DNA of 64,000 nucleotides from the NCBI GenBank assembly GCA_903902325.1, contig CAIUUO010000022.1, forward strand, positions 1 to 64,000, read 5' to 3'. The notes beneath the pieces were generated by a model, which ran no database searches, had not been told where the DNA came from, and saw only the letters and a list, made by a program, of their open reading frames with translations. The position numbers and the translations under genes were made by a program. Below, piece after piece: positions 55,252 through 63,427 of this stretch. The first letter of the stretch is position 1, and the number at the start of each line of letters is the position of its first letter. This DNA is from an uncultured Bacteroidia bacterium. GTDB taxonomy: Bacteria; Bacteroidota; Bacteroidia; Bacteroidales; Prolixibacteraceae.

Positions 55252-56220
55252 TTATTTTTCTCCAATAATCAACCAAGCTTCGCCCAAACCGCGCTGATAA
55301 ATCTTGTTTTCAAGATTGAATGGTGGCCCGGCCAGGTATTTGCTCAGGTTAGAGATGTACCTGCGTGTATCCATTGCCACATCGCGGCCATTCTGGTTAA
55401 ACATCATCGGGATACGAACCTGCTCAAAACGCAGCATCGTCGCGGTAGCATCGATGGTCGAAAATCTGCCTTTGACCGTATTCTCGGTCAGCCAGTTTTC
55501 GATGTGAAAACTCAGCTGGTCGTTGGTACCCTTTACATCAAAATCATGTTCAAAATCGACTCCGGCATTGTCCCACACCCTTAAAACCAAAGCAACTTCG
55601 CGTCCGTTGGCGAACATGTCGTCGAAAAATTTCGTCAGCTGGCCATTGAACTCATCCATGTGACTGAGCACTGCCTCTTCGAGCAGCAGATCAGCAGTTG
55701 CCGCGGAAGAGGGTTTACCTGTACCGGCTGCCGCAGCTACCTGTTTGTTGGTGTAGGAATCAAGTCCTTTGAGGGCGAAGGTGATGTAATTGTTAGGCCC
55801 CTGTCGCTTGATGTTGAAATCGATGTCCATGATGATATCCGCCTTGGCGATCCTTTTCAGCACATCGATAGGCGTCTCCTTGATGGCAGCGCCCGAACTC
55901 TTGGAGGAGAGCATGGCAATTTCGGCACTCTGCGAGTCAATGCTTTTAAGCGTCTGTTCAAGGTCTTTCAAAGGGAAACCCCTTTCCGTCATAATGCTTC
56001 CCATTTTGATGATGACCATCCGTAACTCCTCGCTTCCCTGCATGGCCTTCTTGTAGTCAGGAAGGACCTCGTCCTTGCCGTTCGCATTGACTGTCATAGT
56101 ATACCCGTGCGACACACAGAAGATGTCGCTGGGAACCACCATGATGATCGGTTTCTTTGCCTGTCCCCAGGTTAGAATTGCGGCAAAGCAAAACACAATG
56201 GATAAAATTATTTTCTTCAT
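55252..56220 (-). CDS. DUF6175-like exported protein
   Basis: 322 aa; signal peptide MKKIILSIVFCFAAILTWG. The body starts KKPIIMVVPSD, resembling the N-terminal strand of TolB/CsgG-type proteins, and contains IAKADIIMDIDFNI. It fits the Bacteroidota family DUF6175, whose function is unknown. 34 bp after the gene at 56255. Confidence 0.75.
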   Translation of the reverse strand: MKKIILSIVFCFAAILTWGQAKKPIIMVVPSDIFCVSHGYTMTVNANGKDEVLPDYKKAMQGSEELRMVIIKMGSIMTERGFPLKDLEQTLKSIDSQSAEIAMLSSKSSGAAIKETPIDVLKRIAKADIIMDIDFNIKRQGPNNYITFALKGLDSYTNKQVAAAAGTGKPSSAATADLLLEEAVLSHMDEFNGQLTKFFDDMFANGREVALVLRVWDNAGVDFEHDFDVKGTNDQLSFHIENWLTENTVKGRFSTIDATATMLRFEQVRIPMMFNQNGRDVAMDTRRYISNLSKYLAGPPFNLENKIYQRGLGEAWLIIGEK

Positions 56221-56254
56221 ATCAGATGATTATTGATTTAGTTGCTAATAGCAT

Positions 56255-56764
56255 TTAAAATCCTGCATCCATCCTCTTGGCAATCCCCTTATCCTCAAGA
56301 TATTTCCGCAAAGCATTGAAATTGACCGAAGCGCTCACCGCCACTTTGTATCCATGGCTCATCTTGAGGTTGTCGGATCCACCCGGAGTTCCGTCGGTAG
56401 TAAGGTTGATAAAACTCAGGTACATCCCGCCATCCTTGAAAAAATCATCGAAAAAATCGGGATGCTGATCGTAACCGTCTATTGGCAGGATCGAAGGGGT
56501 CGGAGCTGCACCGTTGCCAGCAGGAACTCCCCTGAAAATGACAGCAGCGACGGCAGTACGTTTGGCATCATAAATGGCATTGTCCACCTTCTTGCCATAG
56601 CCCCAAACCTTCAGCAATTTAGTCCCGTCCTGGCCAACACCAAGGCAGGCAAGTTCGTAATTGTACTGACTGTCGTACATGGCTTTGCGCTCCTTGCGGG
56701 TCTGCCCGAAGGAATTAGCCAGAAGAAGAAAAAGGACAATCGATGTAAAAAGGCTCTTTTTCAT
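56255..56764 (-). CDS. Small exported hypothetical protein
   Basis: 169 aa from ATG at 56764 (MKKSLFTSIVLFLLLANSFG signal peptide); the longer frame to 56803 adds a leader that overlaps the upstream gene. It contains LLKVWGYGKKVDNAIYDAKR, followed by TAVAAVIF, a GYG...DA...A pattern like LPP20 domains. Function unknown; part of the cluster. Confidence 0.75.
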   Translation of the reverse strand: MKKSLFTSIVLFLLLANSFGQTRKERKAMYDSQYNYELACLGVGQDGTKLLKVWGYGKKVDNAIYDAKRTAVAAVIFRGVPAGNGAAPTPSILPIDGYDQHPDFFDDFFKDGGMYLSFINLTTDGTPGGSDNLKMSHGYKVAVSASVNFNALRKYLEDKGIAKRMDAGF

Positions 56765-56783
56765 ATCACAATTGATTTGGAAA

Positions 56784-58430
56784 TTAGAATTCGAATCGAA
56801 CACCGATCATGATGGATGTTCCGTTACGCCCTTTGAAATAACTATCCCACGATCCTGCATAGGCTGATTCTGCCGTGCTGTCTTTGGTTTTCTTTACGGT
56901 AGTACTCCCCGTCATATAATCGTTGGCCTGTCCAAATAAAGAAATATTGTGCGCAATATTGAACCCGAGCATGGCTCCCAGTTTGATGTAGGAGGTTGAT
57001 ATGTCTTCGTATGTTTTATCTTTTGTGCTTTCAATTCCGTACTGCACATAAGGAGTCAGTTCAACAATCCTGGCAAAACGCAATCCTTTTCCAACGCCAA
57101 TGGAGTACCTTAGAAAGTTGTATTTGGTCATTGAACCGTTAAAGACCGGATTATAATTGCCTGTACCATAACCAATGTCTCCCAGTAGGTACAATGCCGT
57201 GACCTTAGTAAGAGGACCCGTTCTGAACATGATACCAAGATCCATTCCACCTATTCCTCCAACTTCAAACCCAGGCATCAATGAGATTCCAAAATCGAGC
57301 TTTTGCTGTAAAACCATTCCTTCCTGAATCGTTTTGCCATACGTCTGATAAAATTTACTTTCAGGGCTAGATCCGGTAGCGATGGTTCTGTTTTCCGCAA
57401 TTTTGCTTGTAGCCCTGATCACGGCCTGTCTTTCGGGGTTTACCTGCTTCGTTGCTTCATCATAGGTATATTGGTAAACGAAGAATTGCTGGTCACATTT
57501 CAGACCTTCCTTCTTTCCGATTTTTGCCATGACCGGATGAACCTTTGATACTTTGGTCTTGACCCTGAAATCTTCGATGGATTTATCAAGAGAGAAAGTC
57601 GCATTCTCATACATGTGATTCACCAGATCCACTGCCAGTTCATCCATCGTTTTTTTCTTCTTCATGATGGTAATGGCATCACTTGAGGATGCCGACATGA
57701 AAGGTTTGCTCTGGATGTTGTCAAACTTGAAAGTAAGCGTATCAAACGCTGCAATTTTACTTTGTTTCACAGCCGGAGAGTCATCCTCATAAGGCCAAAC
57801 ATTATAGAAACTTGCCACAACATCTGGGGTAAAGACCAGCTGAAAACAGAACATATCATACGAACAATCCCATCCACGGTTCTTTTCGTCATCCGTAGAT
57901 TTCACATCATAAGGAACAAGAATCAAAACATACGTTTTGTTGACCAGGTTCTGACCCGCATCTTTCAGAAAGGCATCCCCCCTTTTAGCAGCAACCGCCA
58001 TTTTAACATCCTGGTCAGTAGCATTGTAGAGTCCGCTTTGATGAATGTAATCCAGACTCATCATTCCACTTGCCTGCCTGTTGAACCACTTGGCAACCAT
58101 TGTTCTTCCGACCCCCTGCTTTGCAAGAAGGTTTTTCAGATAAGCCTGTTTTTTATCAAAAGTAAGCGTCTTAAATTCAGAACCGACCTGAAGAACAAGA
58201 TTATCCAGATTGTGGTTAAAATATTTATCCGAGAACTTAATTTTCCCGACATTGTTTGATGGCGCTGCATTTACACCGGGAACAGATCCCATGAAAAATG
58301 TAATTGACTGACGGGAATAGGTTTCTGCAAGTTTTTCTTTGGCCGGTTTAGTCACTTGCTGAGCAAAGGATGAACCGACAAATCCAACCAGCATCAAAAG
58401 AAAAATAATCTGTTTCAGTAGATTTTTCAT
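56784..58430 (-). CDS. Exported protein with C-terminal outer-membrane beta-barrel
   Basis: 548 aa; signal peptide MKNLLKQIIFLLMLVGFVGSSFA. The first ~330 residues are a soluble mixed domain. The last ~200 alternate in barrel strands ending in the C-terminal aromatic IMIGVRFEF. First gene of the cluster, so this protein probably anchors the others to the outer membrane (inference). Its ATG overlaps the stop of the upstream decaying frame as ATGA. Confidence 0.75.
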   Translation of the reverse strand: MKNLLKQIIFLLMLVGFVGSSFAQQVTKPAKEKLAETYSRQSITFFMGSVPGVNAAPSNNVGKIKFSDKYFNHNLDNLVLQVGSEFKTLTFDKKQAYLKNLLAKQGVGRTMVAKWFNRQASGMMSLDYIHQSGLYNATDQDVKMAVAAKRGDAFLKDAGQNLVNKTYVLILVPYDVKSTDDEKNRGWDCSYDMFCFQLVFTPDVVASFYNVWPYEDDSPAVKQSKIAAFDTLTFKFDNIQSKPFMSASSSDAITIMKKKKTMDELAVDLVNHMYENATFSLDKSIEDFRVKTKVSKVHPVMAKIGKKEGLKCDQQFFVYQYTYDEATKQVNPERQAVIRATSKIAENRTIATGSSPESKFYQTYGKTIQEGMVLQQKLDFGISLMPGFEVGGIGGMDLGIMFRTGPLTKVTALYLLGDIGYGTGNYNPVFNGSMTKYNFLRYSIGVGKGLRFARIVELTPYVQYGIESTKDKTYEDISTSYIKLGAMLGFNIAHNISLFGQANDYMTGSTTVKKTKDSTAESAYAGSWDSYFKGRNGTSIMIGVRFEF

Positions 58431-58630
58431 TGGAGATTGATTAAGTTAATTATCTGATTATATGTAATTTGTCTTACCGCAACAAGTACATTTCCAAATT
58501 TATTTCCGCACTCAATATGGATGGGCTCTTCAACAGATAAAGACTGGTCAGCAACAAAAACCAGCATGGTACTACCAAATTTAAAGAATAAAATAATCGA
58601 CTGTTTAGCCCTGTCTAATTTATATCGCTT
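58427..58630 (-). pseudogene. Probable phosphatidylserine decarboxylase C-terminal relic
   Basis: A 67-codon open frame with no start codon, ending in a TGA that overlaps the next ATG. It reads through FFKFGSTMLVFVADQ and NKFGNVLVAVRQ, resembling the C-terminus of phosphatidylserine decarboxylase, where an L/F-GST motif is the self-cleavage site that forms the pyruvoyl group. A stop codon precedes it and the rest of the gene is not seen. The match is by eye and short, so I give it moderate weight. Confidence 0.35.
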
Positions 58631-58658
58631 CTAAATTGATTGGTGTCTCGATGTATAA

Positions 58659-58677
58659 AATGGAATTCTCTTCCATT
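58659..58677 (-). terminator. Hairpin after porW
   Basis: 7-bp arms AATGGAA/TTCCATT around a 5-nt loop, followed on the minus strand by TTTAT; it lies about 140 bp after the PorW/SprE stop. Confidence 0.5.
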
Positions 58678-58812
58678 CAAATAGGAGGCAAACAAGCGAA
58701 AGTTCAGCGACTTCACAAGATCCTGTTTTGTGATAACTAAATAACCAATAAAAAATTTCTGGAGTAATAGCCCCAATGAGTCATTTTTAGATGGACAATG
58801 ACGGATAAGGAG

Positions 58813-61518
58813 CTATTTGGGAGGCGAAGATATTTTGCTGTAATTCTGGACAAAGAATCTCAGGTACTCAAGCAGATCCTGATCAGCAATCATCTTGCGA
58901 TAGTTGGGTGAGGAAGCGATGAAGAAGTGATAGTCGACACCTTTCAAAGATTTAAATACGGCGCTCTGTTTGAGAATACTGCCGAAATAACCCAATCCCT
59001 CCTCTTTATTGGGCAAACTGCGAACCACCACGAGCCGGATCTGGTCATTCAATTTGATCTCTTCTATATCGAAATCGAAGGAGGTATAATAATCAATGTT
59101 GAAATTGGCAATATCGAAGATCAGGCGATTGACATCGACTTTTGCACTCGCCGGAAATGAAATGACGTAATAGTGGAATAGCTCTTCATCGTAGGAATAT
59201 TTTCCCCCAAACGGATCATTGATCGCGTTGCTTTGCTTTCCCTGTTGCTGGGTCATTCCGGCAGAGTCTATCCGCGCAATCATCTTTTCAAGTTCTGCCA
59301 GTGAATTTTGCTGCACCAATTCACGGATTTTAAGAACCACAGGGTCTGCAGGAGAACCAGGATATTCAGCATGATACTTTTCAAGCATTTTTGAAAAATC
59401 TTCCTTTGAAGAATTTTTCCCCTTGGCAATCAATTCAATAAATTTTACCTTGGGCATGAGGAGGCTATCTGGCTGAAGTGCCAAGACTTCAGAAACAAGC
59501 TTTCCTGCTGATGAATAATCCCCTTTCCCGTAAAAAGCCGTAGCCTCAGCATATTTCTTTTCCCTCAACTGCTTGGTTGCTTCCAACTGTTTGAAAAAAT
59601 CAGGATTAAGCAGATATTTTGCATAGTTGGATTCCGGGTATTTCTGGGTGATCTTACTCCTGTAGAGTTCTGTCTCGTATTTTATTTTGTGAAGTTCAAT
59701 CCAGGTTGGAAGTTCATAAAGGCTCGCCGGATATCTCCTGTTTAACTCTTCGTACATGGCAATGGCACGTGGTTCATCCTTCAGGATACTGACATAGATT
59801 CTGCCTGCAGCAAAGAGCGCCGACTTGATACGATCATTTGAAACTTGCCTCATAGAATCTGTCAAAGGCAGATCCTGGATGTAGTATTCTATTGTTTTCG
59901 GATTGGATTCCTTTGGTTTAAGATTTTCTTTTTTCTGCGTTTCAGCGGTGGTTTCTGACTGATCGGCTTCCCCTGGATTCAAAGAGATTTTGTTCTTTCG
60001 TCTCCAGTTGTCCTCCAGTTTACGCTTGCCCCATATTCGCTGGAATTCTGTTTTTCCAAGCCCTGCGGTTACCGAGTTGTAAAAATACCACTGACTGCTG
60101 GTGTTGCTGCTGGTATAGGATTGACGGTACTGCTGGCCACGGAAGTAATTCTGGTCGTTCTGTTCCTTTTGCTGCTCTCTCAGCCTCCTGTTTTCCTCTT
60201 CACTGATCTTGGTTATGAGTTTGTTGATAAAAGCTATTCGATCCTTCTCGGGCATACTTGCAACCCTTTGCAAGCTGTCCTCTCTCGTCACCGTATCGAG
60301 GTTCTTTACCAGCGAGGCTAACCCATTGGTTTTGACTACAATCTCTTCATAATTGGGATAATATTGGTTGATAACGGCCAAGGCGCTGTCATAATAGCAG
60401 GAAGAAAGGCGGTAATTCCCTTTGTCAAAGAAGAGTCGGGCCACTGTAAGGCTCGAAAGTGCTCTCTGGCTGTTGTTTTCCATACTGTATGTGACGGAAG
60501 CCTGAAAATCATGGATTGCCTCTGTTTTACGATCAGTCCTGAGTTCAACCTCACCCTTTGCGAAATAAATCCTGTCAAGATATGGCCGGTTGTTTCCGTT
60601 TCGGATCATCTTGGCAAGTGCCTTGTCAATTTCCTCCGGACTGCTGTTTGATAATTCAAGCAAAGAAATTTTAGCCTCAAATTTCATTCTGTATGGTGGG
60701 CTGGACTTGAGAACCCGGTTCAATGTTGCGATAGCCTCCTCATTTTGTCCTGCCTTTCTGTAAAGCTGTGCAAGAATGAAATTGTACCTGCTACTCTGCT
60801 TATTGTCCAATTTGAATTTTAGCGCCTGCTTTAGCTGTAAAACCGCCTCGGGCATATCTCCCTTTAAAATAGAATAATCAGTTTTTACCAGTTGAAGGTC
60901 TTTCCGGATATCCTCGGGAAGTCCGCCATCCCGCTCTAGTACCTTAAAAATTTCAACCGCTTTCTCGAATTCACCCGTTTCCAAATAGCATCTTGATAAC
61001 CAGAGGAATGCCGGATTTCGTGTGGGCTGATTTGAAAAATTGTGCAGGATATAGTTGAAATTCTCTTCCGCTTTGTGAAATTCGTGAAGATAAAAATTTG
61101 CCTGTCCCATGAGCAGATAAGCATCGTCAACCCACTTGTTGTATTCTCCCTGAGAAGCAAAAGATTTGTATAGCTCAGACGTATTCGGTTTGCGTTTCGG
61201 ACTGACTGTAATTGAATGAATTGCTATCAATTTCTGGCATTTCTGGACAGCATAGTCCATTTGGGATGCACCGGCCTGTGCCGCCATCGGATTGGTCTCA
61301 GTGAAGATCGGTAAGAGATGAGTATAGTCTTCAACCCCATATTCATTCATCCTCAACAAACCTTCCTTAACACTCTCCCTGGCATTGAAATACACATTGT
61401 AATGGGAGGTCAAATCATGGTATTGCCTGGTAATGGCCGTGTTTTTCTTGGTCGAACATCCGACAGACAAAAATAGAAACAACCATCCTGAAATCAGGTA
61501 TAAACTGTATTTCTTCAA
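58813..61518 (-). CDS. porW: T9SS lipoprotein PorW/SprE, TPR-rich
   Basis: About 901 aa if TTG at 61518 is used. That start gives a lipoprotein signal (MKKYSLYLISGWLFLFLSVG then Cys); a GTG at 61545 is in frame but leaves a poorer leader. Starts of the mature protein match the family: TRQYHDLTSHYNVYFNARES. Many TPR units follow (YLLMGQANFYLHEFHKAEEN etc., in shorter blocks). PorW/SprE is needed for type IX secretion and gliding in relatives and contacts PorN/PorM-side components. It lies 29 kb from the porP-gldN locus. Confidence 0.9.
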   Translation of the reverse strand: MKKYSLYLISGWLFLFLSVGCSTKKNTAITRQYHDLTSHYNVYFNARESVKEGLLRMNEYGVEDYTHLLPIFTETNPMAAQAGASQMDYAVQKCQKLIAIHSITVSPKRKPNTSELYKSFASQGEYNKWVDDAYLLMGQANFYLHEFHKAEENFNYILHNFSNQPTRNPAFLWLSRCYLETGEFEKAVEIFKVLERDGGLPEDIRKDLQLVKTDYSILKGDMPEAVLQLKQALKFKLDNKQSSRYNFILAQLYRKAGQNEEAIATLNRVLKSSPPYRMKFEAKISLLELSNSSPEEIDKALAKMIRNGNNRPYLDRIYFAKGEVELRTDRKTEAIHDFQASVTYSMENNSQRALSSLTVARLFFDKGNYRLSSCYYDSALAVINQYYPNYEEIVVKTNGLASLVKNLDTVTREDSLQRVASMPEKDRIAFINKLITKISEEENRRLREQQKEQNDQNYFRGQQYRQSYTSSNTSSQWYFYNSVTAGLGKTEFQRIWGKRKLEDNWRRKNKISLNPGEADQSETTAETQKKENLKPKESNPKTIEYYIQDLPLTDSMRQVSNDRIKSALFAAGRIYVSILKDEPRAIAMYEELNRRYPASLYELPTWIELHKIKYETELYRSKITQKYPESNYAKYLLNPDFFKQLEATKQLREKKYAEATAFYGKGDYSSAGKLVSEVLALQPDSLLMPKVKFIELIAKGKNSSKEDFSKMLEKYHAEYPGSPADPVVLKIRELVQQNSLAELEKMIARIDSAGMTQQQGKQSNAINDPFGGKYSYDEELFHYYVISFPASAKVDVNRLIFDIANFNIDYYTSFDFDIEEIKLNDQIRLVVVRSLPNKEEGLGYFGSILKQSAVFKSLKGVDYHFFIASSPNYRKMIADQDLLEYLRFFVQNYSKISSPPK

Positions 61519-61569
61519 GCGAATTTGGATAAATATGCTACACAAATTAACTCAAAATTGCTGAAAAAA

Positions 61570-62661
61570 TCACCTCCGTCTCACCTTAACTTTCTCGGTA
61601 GGTTTAAAATATATATTTCTGCGTTCCAACTGCACAATAAGTTCCTCTGCAAGGTCACCAAATGCTATTCCGGTAGCAGATTCTTCATTCACAGCTGCGG
61701 GAAGTCCGCTGTCTGCGCCTTCGCGGATACTCATCACCAAAGGCACCTGACCCAATAATGGAAGATCCATTTTTGCTGCAAGATCTTTTCCTCCGTCTTT
61801 TCCGAAGATATAGTATTTATTTTCAGGCAGTTCTTCGGGCGTGAACCATGACATGTTTTCAATGATTCCAAGAACAGGCACATTGATGGATTTGCTGTTG
61901 AACATCGAAACTCCTTTGACCACATCAGCAAGGGCCACGTCCTGGGGTGTGGTTATGATGACGGCGCCTGTAACTGCAACGGTCTGTACGAGGGTAAGAT
62001 GGATATCGCTCGTTCCCGGAGGAAGGTCTACAAGCAGGAAATCTAGCTCACCCCAATTCCCATCCATCATCAACTGTTTGAGTGCATTCGAGGCAACAGG
62101 TCCGCGCCAGATCAATGCATCATCCTTTTTGGCGAAAAAACCTATAGACAGAAATTTTACTCCGAATTTTTCGATGGGAACAATGCGGTCGCGTCCATCG
62201 ATCTTTTCAAAATAAGGATGAGAATCTTCCTCTCCAAACATCTTGGGGATGGATGGACCAAAAATATCCGCATCAACCAGACCAACCTTCGCCCCACGAT
62301 TTGCCAGCGCTACAGCCAGATTGACAGCCATGGTGGATTTACCCACTCCTCCTTTGCCCGAGGCTATCGCGATAATATTCTTTACTCCCGGAAGAACAGG
62401 AGGAGCCATGCGTGCTGAACTCTTTGGTGTGATGGCTACTTCACAGTCATTCCCGTATTCACGCCTGATTTCATCTGTGCAGGCTTCCGAAACGGGACGT
62501 ATCGCTGGATCGTCCTCCTTTTGGAAAATGAGGGAAAAACTGATCCGTTTGCCGGCAATACGAATCTCCTGTACCATTTCAAGTTCAATAATATTTTTAT
62601 CTGAACCTGGGTAGAGTATTCGTTGAAGGGTGTCTGAAATATTTTTAGGAACTATGGCCAT
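61570..62661 (-). CDS. mrp: Mrp/NBP35-family iron-sulfur cluster carrier ATPase
   Basis: 363 aa. N-terminal MIP18/DUF59 domain (about 1-90), then a P-loop ATPase with ASGKGGVGKST, GLVDADIFGPSIP and LVDLPPGTSD. The family CxxC motif in the loop after ENMSWFT is replaced by TPEELPENK, so cluster binding must use other ligands or not occur in this protein. I recall this variant as usual in Bacteroidota. Next gene is porW; 172 bp with two heptamer arrays separate it from the alkyltransferase-like gene. Confidence 0.93.
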   Translation of the reverse strand: MAIVPKNISDTLQRILYPGSDKNIIELEMVQEIRIAGKRISFSLIFQKEDDPAIRPVSEACTDEIRREYGNDCEVAITPKSSARMAPPVLPGVKNIIAIASGKGGVGKSTMAVNLAVALANRGAKVGLVDADIFGPSIPKMFGEEDSHPYFEKIDGRDRIVPIEKFGVKFLSIGFFAKKDDALIWRGPVASNALKQLMMDGNWGELDFLLVDLPPGTSDIHLTLVQTVAVTGAVIITTPQDVALADVVKGVSMFNSKSINVPVLGIIENMSWFTPEELPENKYYIFGKDGGKDLAAKMDLPLLGQVPLVMSIREGADSGLPAAVNEESATGIAFGDLAEELIVQLERRNIYFKPTEKVKVRRR

Positions 62662-62672
62662 GGGGGTAAGAT

Positions 62673-62705
62673 ATGAGTTATGAGTTATGAGTTATGAGTT
62701 ATGAG
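62673..62705 (-). repeat. Heptamer array ATGAGTT
   Basis: Four complete units and a partial fifth of ATGAGTT. Identical to the unit flanking the accC-carrier gap at 46457/46547. Located between the alkyltransferase-like stop and the mrp start. Confidence 0.92.
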
Positions 62706-62711
62706 AAAATT

Positions 62712-62735
62712 GTTACGGGTTACAAGTTACAAGTT
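62712..62735 (-). repeat. Heptamer array GTTACAA
   Basis: Units GTTACGG, GTTACAA, GTTACAA and GTT; sense strand TTGTAAC with TAA. Same unit as at 39154. Confidence 0.88.
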
Positions 62736-62833
62736 AAATGATAAAAAATCTTTGCTGCCTTTTCTTACGGTGGAATGGGTGAAAAGTTTTCAGTATTTAT
62801 TGAGTCAGATGAATCCATTTCGATTTTAAGGAC

Positions 62834-63160
62834 TCACTCCAATTCTTTCATCGGGTCCCAAAAATGTGCAGCAAAATTCACAACGGCATCATCTTCTACC
62901 TTGATCCCTTCGTTTTCAAGTAGTTCCTGCATGGCAGATGGAGGATGGAAATGAACCTTCCCTGTCAGCAGGCCATTCCTGTTCACGACGCGGTGTGCCG
63001 GCACAAAAGGCTCCTGTTCATGAGAGTTATTGAGCGCCCAGCCCACAACCCTGGCAGACAAACCCGTACCAAGGTATCTGGCGATGGCTCCATAATTCGT
63101 CACCTTGCCGGGAGGTATCTGTCTGGTTGTCTCATAAACCTTTTGGTAAAAATCGTTCAT
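62834..63160 (-). CDS. Alkyltransferase-like (ATL) DNA-repair protein
   Basis: 108 aa, the MGMT/Ada C-terminal domain. The alkyl-accepting Cys of PCHRV is replaced by Ala55 in VPAHRVVN, while the RVVGWAL recognition helix and the TNYGAIA loop are kept. It should bind O6-alkylguanine DNA and hand lesions to nucleotide excision repair, without transferring the alkyl group itself. Between trmB and mrp. Confidence 0.93.
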   Translation of the reverse strand: MNDFYQKVYETTRQIPPGKVTNYGAIARYLGTGLSARVVGWALNNSHEQEPFVPAHRVVNRNGLLTGKVHFHPPSAMQELLENEGIKVEDDAVVNFAAHFWDPMKELE

Positions 63161-63170
63161 ATCAAGATAA

Positions 63171-63186
63171 ATTTTCGATTTTCGAT
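63171..63186 (-). repeat. Heptamer repeat TTTTCGA
   Basis: Two copies of ATTTTCG and a partial third, 10 bases before the ATL start. It is the reverse complement of the unit at 52824. Confidence 0.6.
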
Positions 63187-63259
63187 TGGCAGGAATCTGT
63201 GATAATATAAGCTTTTTGACCTTTTGATGATTTTTAGTGCGACTTTATATTAAGATTTT

Positions 63260-63289
63260 ACCACGAAGGACTCAAAGGTTCCTCAAAGG
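63260..63289. repeat. CCACGAAGGA family repeat
   Basis: ACCACGAAGGACTCAAAGG followed by TTCCTCAAAGG; third copy of the family at 48444 and 51972. Confidence 0.75.
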
Positions 63290-63379
63290 AACACTTTGGA
63301 TAATCAAAGTCATTTTTTCACTTATCTTCTTAATCCTCAAACAATACGATACTATGACGCGCTCTAGTCCGGAAGTTGC

Positions 63380-63427
63380 ATTCGCCCGCTCGCCCCCTCG
63401 CCCAGTCTCCCCTTCATTCGTTCATTC
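63380..63427 (-). repeat. Octamer array overlapping the trmB 3' end
   Basis: Six 8-bp units on the plus strand (ATTCGCCC, GCTCGCCC, CCTCGCCC, AGTCTCCC, CTTCATTC, GTTCATTC). On the trmB sense strand the first units contain its stop TGA (GAATGAAC), followed by GGGCGAGN copies. Confidence 0.85.
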
